Part shown: positions 1 to 7,331 of the stretch, one piece after another
Position numbering within the stretch: the first letter of the stretch is position 1
How the letters are laid out: the number at the start of each line of letters is the position of its first letter
From: Pseudomonas reactans
GTDB lineage: Bacteria; Pseudomonadota; Gammaproteobacteria; Pseudomonadales; Pseudomonadaceae
NCBI RefSeq assembly: GCF_013385825.1
Contig: NZ_JACAPG010000002.1
Span: 590,807-654,806, forward strand
Length of the DNA: 64,000 nucleotides
Direction of reading: 5' to 3'
Program-made: the position numbers and the translations under genes
Notes under the pieces: model-generated
What the model saw: only the letters and a program-made list of their open reading frames with translations
What the model was told of the DNA's origin: nothing
Databases searched by the model: none

Positions 1-51
1 ATCTATTGCAGTATTTTCTGGAACGTCCTTTGTTGCGGGTTTAGATGACAT
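1..51 (-). CDS. 5' end of an unidentified gene (runs off window)
   Basis: An ATG at 51 is preceded by a strong ribosome binding site (AAGGAG, about 7 nt upstream) and opens a frame that reads MSSKPATKDVPENTAID before the window edge. Only 17 codons are visible, so the product cannot be named. The short polar N terminus shows no signal peptide. It lies about 100 nt downstream of the response regulator on the same strand, so the two may be co-transcribed, although a separate operator-like dyad lies between them. Confidence 0.55.
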   Translation of the reverse strand, partial: MSSKPATKDVPENTAID

Positions 52-117
52 GAGTGCTCACTCCTTGAATGTCACAATTGACGATCAAAGTCTGCACTCC
101 CTTAAACACCCAATCTA

Positions 118-133
118 CTGTCAACCTTGACAG
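118..133. promoter_or_regulatory. Perfect 7-bp dyad, candidate operator
   Basis: CTGTCAA-CC-TTGACAG is a perfect inverted repeat with a 2-nt centre. The centre is too short for a good RNA hairpin, so a protein binding site is more likely. It sits 66 nt upstream of the ATG at 51 and just after the response regulator stop. Each arm also contains TTGACA, so it could overlap a -35 element, but no convincing -10 is placed 16-18 nt away on the minus strand. Confidence 0.35.
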
Positions 134-152
134 GTACGAGCCTACTTACAGG

Positions 153-518
153 CTAGCGCCCACGATCACGCCGCAACACCTTCTTCACCCGCGCCACCAA
201 GGCCTTGGCTTCAAACGGCTTGAGCAAGTAATCATCCTCATGCAGTTCCAACCCGCGCAGGCGGTCCTCGATCCCTTCCGGGGTCGTCAAGAACAACACC
301 GGCGTCTCGCCCTTCTTGCGAATCGCCTGCTGCAACTTCCAGGCATTCAAACCCGGCAACATGACATCCAGGATCACCAAGTCATAGTCAGTGCTTTCCA
401 CAAACCGCTGAGCTGCCATGCCATTGGCTGCGACTTCCACTGCGAAGCCGGCCTCACTCAAGCCCTGGGCCATGAGTTGCGCCAATTTCGGCTGGTCTTC
501 CACTAACAACACCTGCAT
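153..518 (-). CDS. Response regulator, receiver domain only
   Basis: The protein has 121 residues and consists of one REC domain: acidic pair in VEDQ, phospho-acceptor Asp in ILDVMLPG, and the conserved Lys in LLKPFE. The sequence is closest in style to OmpR-family regulators such as CopR/CusR, but it stops directly after the REC domain (RRDRGR), so the winged-helix output domain is absent. The ATG at 518 is preferred because AAGAGG lies 5 nt upstream; a start 6 codons earlier is possible. Without an output domain it may act by protein contact or phosphate transfer, or be a truncated OmpR-type gene. The next gene on the strand (from 51) is only partly visible, so its partner is unknown. Confidence 0.8.
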   Translation of the reverse strand: MQVLLVEDQPKLAQLMAQGLSEAGFAVEVAANGMAAQRFVESTDYDLVILDVMLPGLNAWKLQQAIRKKGETPVLFLTTPEGIEDRLRGLELHEDDYLLKPFEAKALVARVKKVLRRDRGR

Positions 519-616
519 GCCTACCTCTTGGTTCATTACAAACCTGTAATCGAATTGTTCGGCTTTTGACCGAGACCGCTGGCTAAGGTAGCGGCCTGCT
601 TTCTGGAGCCGTTCCC

Positions 617-1090
617 ATGTACCGCAATGCCTTGTTCTTGAGCTTCGCCATCAGCGCCAGCGTCCTGGCAGCACCACCGCTGCCGCGCCACGCTGACCTG
701 GATTTGCACACCGCACGCCAACTGGCAGACGCCAGCCTGGCGCAGTGCACGGCGGCACTTACCGTACTCGACCGGGGCGGTAATCCATTGCTGAGCCTGC
801 GAGCCGATGGCGTTGGCCCGCACAACAGTCTCGCCAGCCAACGCAAGGCATACACCGCGCTATCGACAAAAACCCCGACTCGCTTGTTTGCCGAGCGCGC
901 CCGCAACAACCCCGAAGCGGCCAACCTTAACAGCTTGCCCGAATTGCTGTTGCTCGGCGGCGGCGTGCCGTTGTTCGCCGACGCTGAACTGGTCGGTGCA
1001 CTCGGCATCGCCGGTGCCGGCGGCGCTGCGCAGGACGAAGCCTGTGCCATCAAGGCTGCCGAGCAACTGGGTTTGCGCGTCACCCCCTGA
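617..1090 (+). CDS. Secreted GlcG/HbpS-family (DUF336) protein
   Basis: The product has 157 residues with an N-terminal signal peptide (about residues 1-19, ending in VLAAP). The rest matches the GlcG/HbpS fold: an N-terminal helix with ARQLADASL, a strand (ALTVLDRGGNPL), a central ARNNPEA segment and a C-terminal glycine-rich LLLLGGGVPLF ... GALGIAGAGGAAQDEACA block. Members bind haem or corrinoids, or act as extracellular sensors; none of these ligands can be proven here. The gene starts 80 nt upstream of nothing else on this strand and is followed after 23 nt by a transthyretin-like hydrolase gene, so the two probably form one transcript of exported proteins. Confidence 0.82.
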   Translation: MYRNALFLSFAISASVLAAPPLPRHADLDLHTARQLADASLAQCTAALTVLDRGGNPLLSLRADGVGPHNSLASQRKAYTALSTKTPTRLFAERARNNPEAANLNSLPELLLLGGGVPLFADAELVGALGIAGAGGAAQDEACAIKAAEQLGLRVTP

Positions 1091-1113
1091 CTCCACCTCG
1101 AAAGGACCTCTCG

Positions 1114-1524
1114 ATGAAAACCCTAAGCATGACCCTCGCCGCCCTCAGCCTGAGCAGCCTGTGCAATCTGGCATTCGCGGACGGCAACCCCCTGAGCGTG
1201 CACGTGCTCAACCTGGAAAACGGCCTGCCGTCTGCCGGTGTCAGCGTCACCCTGGAGCAACACGTAGGCGATCACTGGCAGTCGCTGTCCGAAGGTGTCA
1301 CCAACCAGCAGGGGCGCATCGCCGAACTGTTCCCGGCCAACCAAGCCATGAAGCCCGGCGAGTACCGCGTGGTGTTCAAGACCGGCGATTACTACAAAAA
1401 AGCCGGTCGCGAGACATTTTTCCCCGAAGTGCCGGTCATTTTCCAGGTCAAGCAGGCCGACCAGCACTACCACATCCCGTTGCTGCTTAGCCCTTACGGT
1501 TTCTCCACGTATCGCGGCTCCTAG
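1114..1524 (+). CDS. uraH: Periplasmic 5-hydroxyisourate hydrolase (transthyretin-like)
   Basis: The protein has 136 residues with a signal peptide (residues 1-22, NLAFA-DG). The mature part is a transthyretin-like fold of about 113 residues. It has the N-terminal LSVHVLNLENGLPSAGV strand, a central R/H-bearing sheet and the diagnostic C-terminal YRGS that closes the active site in HIU hydrolases and separates them from true transthyretins. The enzyme converts 5-hydroxyisourate to OHCU in uric acid breakdown. The export signal places this step in the periplasm, as in some other Gammaproteobacteria. AAAGGA precedes the ATG. No other purine-catabolism gene is next to it. Confidence 0.88.
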   Translation: MKTLSMTLAALSLSSLCNLAFADGNPLSVHVLNLENGLPSAGVSVTLEQHVGDHWQSLSEGVTNQQGRIAELFPANQAMKPGEYRVVFKTGDYYKKAGRETFFPEVPVIFQVKQADQHYHIPLLLSPYGFSTYRGS

Positions 1525-1525
1525 T

Positions 1526-2218
1526 TCAACCGTCAACGCCTGCGGCATGCCGCAGGCGTTGCAGGTCGAGCACCTCAATCGCACCGTAACTCAAGCCGAG
1601 GATGCCCTGCTGCTCCAGCGCCTTGAGCAGACTGTTGATGGTCTGACGCGACAGGCCCAACATCGCCGCCAAATCTTCCTGCGGCAACTGCAGGACGCGG
1701 CGCGTCTGGGCTATTTCACCGTAGCCTTCGGCGATCATCAGCAACCGATGGGCCAGACGCACCGACGTGGGCATCAGGCTTATCTGTTCGATATTGATCA
1801 ACGACAGGCGCAACTTGTGGCTCATCAGCAGCGCCACATCCCGCCAGTACGCCGGGTAATCGTCGAGGATTTCGAGCATAGGTCCCTGCGGGATCTGCAA
1901 CAGTGTGCACGGGCCCATCGCCAGCGCATCGTGCGTGCGCGGCAAGCTGTCAAACAGGCATATCTCACCGAACCAGTAAGGCGACTCGACCAGGCTCAGT
2001 ACCGCTTCCTTGCCTTGGGCATTGACCGCGCTGATCCGCACGGCGCCTTCCAGCACGGCATACAAGCCGCACGGCGGATCGCCGCGCTTGAACAGATACT
2101 CTCCCGCCGCGAGCTGTCTCACGCGGGAATTAGCCAGCAAGCTATGCTGAAAAGGCGCGGGCAGGTGGCTGAACCAATGACCGGTGGCCAACCGCGAGCG
2201 CCATTGTTCCGCGTCCAT
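1526..2218 (-). CDS. Crp/Fnr-family transcriptional regulator
   Basis: The protein has 230 residues. The N-terminal half is a cyclic-nucleotide-binding-type beta-roll (LAAGEYLFKRGDPPCGLYAVLEGAVRIS, then WFGEICLFDSLPRTHDALA). A long dimer helix follows, and the C-terminal winged helix contains LPQEDLAAMLGLSRQTINSLLKALEQQGIL. The PRTHDA segment departs from the classic cAMP-binding RxSS/T loop, so the ligand may not be cAMP. There is no cysteine cluster of the FNR type at the N terminus. AGGAGT lies 6 nt before the ATG. The gene is divergent from the DUF962 gene (83-nt gap) and converges on uraH. Its targets cannot be read from the sequence. Confidence 0.88.
   Translation of the reverse strand: MDAEQWRSRLATGHWFSHLPAPFQHSLLANSRVRQLAAGEYLFKRGDPPCGLYAVLEGAVRISAVNAQGKEAVLSLVESPYWFGEICLFDSLPRTHDALAMGPCTLLQIPQGPMLEILDDYPAYWRDVALLMSHKLRLSLINIEQISLMPTSVRLAHRLLMIAEGYGEIAQTRRVLQLPQEDLAAMLGLSRQTINSLLKALEQQGILGLSYGAIEVLDLQRLRHAAGVDG
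1534..1561. terminator. Perfect 28-nt palindrome between convergent genes
   Basis: Positions 1534-1547 and 1548-1561 are exact reverse complements (arm CAACGCCTGCGGCA). The palindrome lies in the last codons of the Crp/Fnr gene, directly beyond the stop of uraH, where the two transcripts converge. It can fold into a GC-rich hairpin on either strand. There is no U-tract, so a bidirectional terminator or RNA-stabilising role is an inference. Confidence 0.45.
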
Positions 2219-2301
2219 GTGAACTCCTAAGATTGTCGCCCAACTGACAGTTCGCCACCGGCTGACAAGGCATGATCAAGCATCCTACAGGAGGAACAAC
2301 A

Positions 2302-2826
2302 ATGAAAAGCCTCGTCGACCACCTCAGTCAATACGCTGCCTACCACCGCGACCCGCGCAACATCGCCAGCCACTTTGTCGGCATCCCGCTGATTGTCGTC
2401 GCGGTAGCCGTGCTTCTGTCCCGCCCTGAGTGGGCTGTCGGTGGGCTGTGGATCTCACCGGCCGTTCTTCTAGCGCTGTTTTCGGCGTGGTTTTACCTGC
2501 GCCTGGAGTTGGCACTGGGCGTGCTGATGACGGTATTGATGGGCCTGTCGGTATGGGCCGGGCATGTGCTGGCGGCGCAGAGCACGTTGGTGTGGCTCAG
2601 CAGCGGCATCGGGATGTTTGTGGTGGGTTGGGTGATTCAGTTTGTCGGGCATTACTACGAAGGCAAGAAGCCGGCGTTTGTGGATGACGTGTCGGGGCTG
2701 ATCGTGGGGCCGTTGTTTGTGGTGGCGGAGTTGGCGTTTCTGCTGGGGCTGCGCCATGACCTCAAGCAACAGATCGAGGAGCGTTCGGGGCCGGTACGTA
2801 CCCACCGCCACAATTCCCCAGCCTGA
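2302..2826 (+). CDS. DUF962/Mpo1-family membrane protein
   Basis: The protein has 174 residues and several hydrophobic helices. It begins MKSLVDHLSQYAAYHRDPRNIASHFVG, and this N-terminal YHRDPRN..H motif is typical of the DUF962 family, whose yeast member Mpo1 is an Fe-dependent dioxygenase of the fatty acid alpha-oxidation pathway. A second conserved block, IQFVGHYYEGKKPAF, contains the matching His. Both His motifs are intact, so a metal-dependent activity is possible, but the bacterial substrate is unknown. AGGAGG lies 8 nt before ATG 2302, which favours this start over an ATG 30 nt upstream. A REPIN follows the stop. Confidence 0.8.
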   Translation: MKSLVDHLSQYAAYHRDPRNIASHFVGIPLIVVAVAVLLSRPEWAVGGLWISPAVLLALFSAWFYLRLELALGVLMTVLMGLSVWAGHVLAAQSTLVWLSSGIGMFVVGWVIQFVGHYYEGKKPAFVDDVSGLIVGPLFVVAELAFLLGLRHDLKQQIEERSGPVRTHRHNSPA

Positions 2827-2831
2827 AACCT

Positions 2832-2897
2832 TGTAGGAGCCGGCTTGCCGGCGATGGGGCCCTCAAGACCGCCATCGCCGGCAAGCCGGCTCCTACA
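2832..2897. repeat. REPIN (inverted pair of REP sequences)
   Basis: TGTAGGAGCCGGCTTGCCGG and its reverse complement flank a short centre. The whole unit folds as a hairpin and sits in the gap between the convergent DUF962 and cysA genes. It belongs to the same family as the elements at 5668, 7235, 11795 and 58937. Confidence 0.85.
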
Positions 2898-2912
2898 GAG
2901 GGATCAGCGTTC

Positions 2913-3893
2913 TTAGGCTTTTTGCCAGACCTTGGGTTTGAAGAACAGCGTCTCGCCGCGTGCCAAGTTGGTCAGGCTGTCATGGTCTTTCACCACTTCG
3001 GCTTCGATCAATTCGCTCTGGCCTTCGACCTTCAAGGTCACACGCGTGGTCGCGCCCAGCGGGCGAATATCACGCACTTCAGCCGCGTGATGGTCTTCCA
3101 GCTCATGTCGCGACAGCGACACTTCGTGCGGGCGGAACAGCACGTGTTTGTCTTCGCCCAGGTGCAGGCGGTTCGAATCACCGAGGAAGTGATAGACGAA
3201 GTCGCTCGCCGGGTTTTCGTAGACCTCACCCGGTGAACCGATCTGCTCGATCACGCCCTTGTTCATCACCACGATGCGGTCGGCGACTTCCATCGCCTCT
3301 TCCTGGTCGTGGGTCACGAACACCGACGTCAGGTTGATGTCTTCGTGCAGGCGCGCCAGCCAGCGACGCAGCTCTTTACGCACCTTGGCGTCGAGGGCGC
3401 CGAAGGGTTCGTCCAGCAGCAGCACTTTGGGTTCGACCGCCAGGGCGCGGGCCAGGGCGATACGCTGGCGCTGACCACCGGACAACTGCTCCGGGTAGCG
3501 ATCCGACAACCAATCCAGCTGCACCATGTTCAACAGCTCATGCACCTTGACCGCGATCTGGCTTTCGTTCGGGCGCTGGTTCTTCGGTTTCATGCGCAGG
3601 CCGAACGCCACGTTGTCGAACACGGTCATGTGGCGGAACAGCGCGTAGTGCTGGAATACAAAGCCGACATTGCGATCACGCACGTCGTGGCCGGAGACGT
3701 CTTCACCGTGAAACACGATGCTGCCGTCATCCGGGGTTTCCAGGCCGGCGATGATGCGCAGCAAGGTGGTCTTGCCGCAGCCGGACGGGCCAAGCAACGC
3801 CACCAGCTCGCCACTCTGGATGTCCAGGTTGATGCTGTTCAGGGCCTTGAAGGCGTTGAAGTTCTTGCTGACATTACGGACTTCGATCGACAT
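2913..3893 (-). CDS. cysA: Sulfate/thiosulfate ABC transporter, ATP-binding subunit
   Basis: The protein has 326 residues. The nucleotide-binding domain has Walker [10 protein letters not shown] (35-43), Q-loop Gln81, signature LSGGQRQR (137-144), Walker B VLLLDEP (157-163) and the H-loop His195. After residue 235 comes a TOBE-like C-terminal domain typical of CysA. It hydrolyses ATP at the inner membrane to drive uptake of sulfate or thiosulfate delivered by Sbp through CysT/CysW. It follows cysW with a 3-nt gap, so it is the last gene of the sbp-cysTWA unit. The specificity call rests mainly on this gene order. Confidence 0.95.
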   Translation of the reverse strand: MSIEVRNVSKNFNAFKALNSINLDIQSGELVALLGPSGCGKTTLLRIIAGLETPDDGSIVFHGEDVSGHDVRDRNVGFVFQHYALFRHMTVFDNVAFGLRMKPKNQRPNESQIAVKVHELLNMVQLDWLSDRYPEQLSGGQRQRIALARALAVEPKVLLLDEPFGALDAKVRKELRRWLARLHEDINLTSVFVTHDQEEAMEVADRIVVMNKGVIEQIGSPGEVYENPASDFVYHFLGDSNRLHLGEDKHVLFRPHEVSLSRHELEDHHAAEVRDIRPLGATTRVTLKVEGQSELIEAEVVKDHDSLTNLARGETLFFKPKVWQKA

Positions 3894-3896
3894 GAC

Positions 3897-4769
3897 TTAT
3901 TCCTCAGCCGCACCGGCGCGCAGGCGGTTAATACGGTTCTCGCTCCACTGCTTGAGCAGCAGGATGAAGAGCGCCAGGATCAGCAGCAGGCTCGCGACGG
4001 CAAACGCGGCGACATGGTTGTATTCGTTGTAGAGGATCTCGACGTGCAGCGGCAAGGTGTTGGTTACGCCGCGAATGTGGCCGGACACCACCGACACCGC
4101 GCCGAACTCACCCATGGCCCGTGCGGTACACAGCACCACGCCGTAGATCAGACCCCATTTGATGTTCGGCACGGTCACGTGCCAGAACATCTGCCAGCCG
4201 TTGGCACCGAGCAGACGCGCAGCCTCTTCTTCCTGAGTGCCCTGCTCCTGCATCAGCGGGATCAGCTCACGGGCCACGAAGGGCACGGTGACGAAGATGG
4301 TCGCCAGCACGATGCCGGGCAAGGCGAACACGATCTGGATGTCATGGTCCTGCAGCCACGGGCCGAAGAAGCCCTGGGCGCCGAACATCAGCACATAGAC
4401 CAGGCCGGCGATGACCGGCGACACCGAGAACGGCAAGTCGATCAGCGTGACCAGGATGCTTTTGCCACGGAACGAGTACTTGCTCACGCACCACGCGGCG
4501 CTGACGCCGAACACCAGGTTGAGCGGCACCGAAATCACCACGGCGATTACCGTGAGTTTCAACGCCGACAGGGCGTCGGGCTCGAGAATCGCGGTGAAGA
4601 ACGCGCCGAGGCCGTTCTTCAAGCCCTGGGTCACCACGATAAACAGCGGCAACAACAGAAACAGCGCAAACACCAGCCAGCCAAGGCCGATCAGGATACG
4701 TCGCGATGCCGCGCTGCCACGACGGGCAGCGTTGGCCGAGGACGCGGCGGAAATAGACGATTGGGACAT
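3897..4769 (-). CDS. cysW: Sulfate ABC transporter permease CysW
   Basis: The protein has 290 residues and about six membrane segments. The cytoplasmic EAA-type coupling loop is [22 protein letters not shown]. The first about 20 residues are Ser/Ala rich and variable, followed by [23 protein letters not shown], which matches CysW. It pairs with CysT to form the membrane channel for sulfate. The gene lies 13 nt after cysT and 3 nt before cysA, which indicates translational coupling within one operon. Confidence 0.95.
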   Translation of the reverse strand: MSQSSISAASSANAARRGSAASRRILIGLGWLVFALFLLLPLFIVVTQGLKNGLGAFFTAILEPDALSALKLTVIAVVISVPLNLVFGVSAAWCVSKYSFRGKSILVTLIDLPFSVSPVIAGLVYVLMFGAQGFFGPWLQDHDIQIVFALPGIVLATIFVTVPFVARELIPLMQEQGTQEEEAARLLGANGWQMFWHVTVPNIKWGLIYGVVLCTARAMGEFGAVSVVSGHIRGVTNTLPLHVEILYNEYNHVAAFAVASLLLILALFILLLKQWSENRINRLRAGAAEE

Positions 4770-4782
4770 GTTCCGCGCCTCC

Positions 4783-5601
4783 TTATGGACGTTCGATGCG
4801 CCGCTGCAGCAAGTTGATCAGCAGCAGCAGGACAAAGGAAACCACCAGCATCAATACGCCGATGGACGTGGCGCCGCGGTAGTCGTATTGGTCGAGCTTG
4901 ACCATGATCAGCAGCGGCAGGATCTCGGTTTTCATCGGCATGTTGCCGGCGATGAAGATCACCGAGCCGTACTCACCGACACCACGGGCAAACGCCAGGG
5001 CGAAACCGGTCAACCAGGCGGGCAGCAACGCGGGCACCAGGATGTGACGGAACACCTGCAACGGCTTGGCGCCCAGGCAGGCGGCAGCTTCTTCGACTTC
5101 CCGGGGGATATCGGCCAATACCGGCTGCACCGTGCGCACCACGAACGGCAGCGTGACAAAGGTCAGCGCCAGGGTGATACCCAACGGGGTGTAGGCGATC
5201 TTGAAGCCCAGGTCGGCGGCGAACTGGCCAACCAGGCCGTTAGGCGTGTACAGCGCGGTCAGCGCGATACCGGCGACAGCGGTGGGCAAGGCGAATGGCA
5301 GGTCGATCATCGCATCGATGACCTTGCGGCCGGGGAAGGTGTAGCGCACCAGCACCCAGGCCAGCAGCGTACCGATCACGCCGTTGATCAACGCGGCGTA
5401 CAGCGCGGTGCTGAAGCTCAGTTGCAACGCCGCCAGCACGCGTGGTGCGGAGATGATGTTCCAGAACTGATCCCAGGTGAGTTGAGCGGCGTGTACAAAC
5501 ATCGCCGCGAGGGGGATGAGTACGATCAGGCTGAGGTACACCACGGTGTAGCCCAGCGTCAGCCCGAAGCCGGGTATGACGGGGGAGATACGACGCGACA
5601 T
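4783..5601 (-). CDS. cysT: Sulfate ABC transporter permease CysT (CysU)
   Basis: The protein has 272 residues. It starts [31 protein letters not shown], the usual CysT N terminus, and has six predicted membrane spans. The EAA loop is [23 protein letters not shown]. It forms a heterodimeric channel with CysW. Between sbp and this gene (5602-5779) lie a hairpin terminator and a REPIN, so cysT probably receives only part of the transcription that enters sbp. Confidence 0.95.
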   Translation of the reverse strand: MSRRISPVIPGFGLTLGYTVVYLSLIVLIPLAAMFVHAAQLTWDQFWNIISAPRVLAALQLSFSTALYAALINGVIGTLLAWVLVRYTFPGRKVIDAMIDLPFALPTAVAGIALTALYTPNGLVGQFAADLGFKIAYTPLGITLALTFVTLPFVVRTVQPVLADIPREVEEAAACLGAKPLQVFRHILVPALLPAWLTGFALAFARGVGEYGSVIFIAGNMPMKTEILPLLIMVKLDQYDYRGATSIGVLMLVVSFVLLLLINLLQRRIERP

Positions 5602-5631
5602 AAGAGTCCTTGGTTAGCGGAACAGACATGC

Positions 5632-5657
5632 AAAACCCGCAAACGAATGCGGGCTTT
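5632..5657 (-). terminator. Intra-operon terminator between sbp and cysT
   Basis: Read on the minus strand, AAAG is followed by stem CCCGCA, loop TTCGTT, stem TGCGGG and TTTT. This is a compact intrinsic terminator 120 nt downstream of the sbp stop and about 30 nt before the cysT start. It could make Sbp more abundant than the membrane components. The stem is also flanked by A residues on the other strand, so it may work in both directions. Confidence 0.65.
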
Positions 5658-5667
5658 CCTGACCCTC

Positions 5668-5767
5668 TGTAGGAGCGGGCTTGCCCGCGAAGATCGTCAA
5701 CGATAACGCGAGCTGTCTGGATGCACGCGGTGTCTTGAAGTTTTTCGCGAGCAAGCTCGCTCCTACA
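5668..5767. repeat. REPIN in the sbp-cysT gap
   Basis: Two inverted REP units (TGTAGGAGCGGGCTTGCCCG at 5668 and its variant complement ending at 5767 with GCTCGCTCCTACA) are separated by about 55 nt. The two arms differ (GGGCTTGCCC versus GAGCAAGCTC), so the pair is imperfect. It is placed directly next to the terminator at 5632. Confidence 0.85.
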
Positions 5768-5779
5768 GTGGGGTTGGCG

Positions 5780-6790
5780 TTACTGCGCGGTGTAAATCTG
5801 GTCGAACACGCCACCGTCGTTAAAGAATTTCGGTTGGGCAGTTTTCCAGCCGCCGAAGTCTTTGTCGATAGTCACCAGGTCCAGTTTCGGGAACTGCTGG
5901 GCGTATTTGGCGGCGACTTTTGCATCGCGTGGGCGGTAGAAGTTCTTCGCCGCAATCTCCTGGCCAGCCGGGCTGTACAGGTGTTTCAGGTATTCAGTGG
6001 CGATTTCGGTGTTGCCCTTTTTCTCGGCGTTCTTGTCGACCACGGCCACTGGCGGCTCCGCGAGGATCGACAGGGAAGGCACGACGATATCGAACTTGTC
6101 AGCGCCGCCGTCTTCCTTCAACGCCAGGAACGCTTCGTTTTCCCAGGCCAACAACACGTCACCCTGACCGTTGTTGACGAAGGTGATGGTCGAACCGCGA
6201 GCGCCGGTGTCCAGCACAGGCACGTGCTTGAACAGTTCTTTCACGTATTCCTGGGCCTTGGCTTCGCTGCCACCGGTTTTCAGGCCGTAGGCCCAGGCGG
6301 CGAGGAAGTTCCAGCGGGCGCCGCCGGAGGTTTTCGGGTTCGGGGTGATCACGGACACGTCTTTCTTGATCAGGTCGCCCCAATCCTTGATGCCTTTAGG
6401 GTTGCCCTTGCGCACCAGGAACACGATGGTCGAGGTGTACGGAGTGCTGGCGTCCGGCAGGCGGGTCTGCCAGTTTTCCGGCAGGGTCTTGCCCAGCTTG
6501 GCGATTTCGTCGATGTCACCGGCCAGGGCCAGGGTGACCACGTCGGCGCGCAGGCCGTCGATCACCGCACGGCCTTGTTTACCCGAACCCCCGTGGGATT
6601 GCTGGATCTTGACGTTGTCGCCGGGGTGGGACTGTTTCCAGAAGTTGGTGAACTCAGCGTTGTAGTCCTGGTACAGCTCACGGGTCGGGTCGTACGAGAC
6701 GTTGAGCAACTCGTAGTCCTTGGCAACGGCGGAACCTGCAAACACGGCGCTGGCCAGGGCGGCCAGGGCATAACGGCGAATCGACGACAT
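5780..6790 (-). CDS. sbp: Periplasmic sulfate-binding protein
   Basis: The protein has 336 residues with a signal peptide (1-23, cleaved about [14 protein letters not shown]). The mature N terminus [17 protein letters not shown] and the [31 protein letters not shown] segment are hallmark Sbp/CysP sequences that form the anion-binding site. Further on, [19 protein letters not shown] is also typical. It captures sulfate in the periplasm and docks on CysT/CysW. It is preceded by oscA on the same strand and followed by a terminator, consistent with strong expression under sulfate limitation. Confidence 0.95.
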   Translation of the reverse strand: MSSIRRYALAALASAVFAGSAVAKDYELLNVSYDPTRELYQDYNAEFTNFWKQSHPGDNVKIQQSHGGSGKQGRAVIDGLRADVVTLALAGDIDEIAKLGKTLPENWQTRLPDASTPYTSTIVFLVRKGNPKGIKDWGDLIKKDVSVITPNPKTSGGARWNFLAAWAYGLKTGGSEAKAQEYVKELFKHVPVLDTGARGSTITFVNNGQGDVLLAWENEAFLALKEDGGADKFDIVVPSLSILAEPPVAVVDKNAEKKGNTEIATEYLKHLYSPAGQEIAAKNFYRPRDAKVAAKYAQQFPKLDLVTIDKDFGGWKTAQPKFFNDGGVFDQIYTAQ

Positions 6791-6857
6791 AGAAGCTCCT
6801 GAAAATTCTGGGGTGTTGGCTTTTTCTTATTAAGTGCGGGTCTATCGCCGTTACTGC

Positions 6858-7040
6858 TTAGCTCGGTTTGTTACCCGGGTTTTGCAAACGGAATTTTTCT
6901 TTGCGTTCGATCTGTACCACTTGCGCGTTGTGCACAGTGATTTCCACCGCGCCAAACCGCAGATCGCGCAAGGCGCTCTGGATCTCACGCAAAATGGTTG
7001 CTTCGTCCTGGCCGTCGACGCTACGTAGAGATGCGCTCAT
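6858..7040 (-). CDS. oscA: OscA-like small DUF2292/YezD-family protein
   Basis: The product has 60 residues, MSASLRSVDGQDEATILREI and so on, with the DUF2292 core LRFGAVEITVHNAQVVQIERKEKFR. In Pseudomonas, OscA is encoded directly upstream of sbp and is needed for growth on organosulfur sources. That exact context is present here: sbp starts 67 nt downstream. AGGAGC lies 6 nt before ATG 7040, so a 14-codon longer reading is rejected. The molecular function is not established. It is probably the first gene of the sulfur-starvation unit. Confidence 0.85.
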   Translation of the reverse strand: MSASLRSVDGQDEATILREIQSALRDLRFGAVEITVHNAQVVQIERKEKFRLQNPGNKPS

Positions 7041-7101
7041 GGTCTCGCTCCTGAAATGAATAGTGCCTCGCAGTGGCGGCACTGCTTGCGGCGTGAGAGC
7101 G

Positions 7102-7145
7102 ATAGTAGATAAGCGCAGATATTCTTAAAAATACTATTTAAGAAT
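7102..7145 (-). promoter_or_regulatory. oscA/sbp promoter with dyad, candidate CysB site
   Basis: A dyad ATTCTTAAA-N7-TTTAAGAAT spans 7121-7145 in an AT-rich patch. On the minus strand a possible -10 TACTAT (7102-7107) lies just downstream, and the matching -35 position is poor and falls inside the dyad. A weak -35 overlapped by a dyad is what an activator-dependent promoter looks like. CysB is the expected regulator for this regulon, but the assignment is inference. Confidence 0.4.
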
Positions 7146-7234
7146 GTTTATATAACCAGAAAGAATTTTCTGGTGGAACGTGGGGTTGCGTGCGGGTTTC
7201 GCGTCAAACCCCTTTCAAAATAACCACACAGTCC

Positions 7235-7316
7235 CGTAGGAGCCGGCTTGCCGGCGATAGAACTTGAAGCGTGCGCAGGTCGTTCGGGCCTCATCGCCGG
7301 CAAGCCGGCTCCTACA
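7235..7316. repeat. REPIN
   Basis: GTAGGAGCCGGCTTGCCGGC at 7236 and its exact complement ending at 7315 are separated by a 42-nt centre. The element lies between the oscA upstream region and the end of the GGDEF-EAL gene. Its arms are identical to those of the element at 2832. Confidence 0.85.
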
Positions 7317-7331
7317 GGTTTTGCACTGCGG

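Noticed and set aside
3309..5706. Long plus-strand frames opposite cysA, cysW and cysT
   Set aside because: Antisense to conserved transporter genes, with biased composition and no domain.
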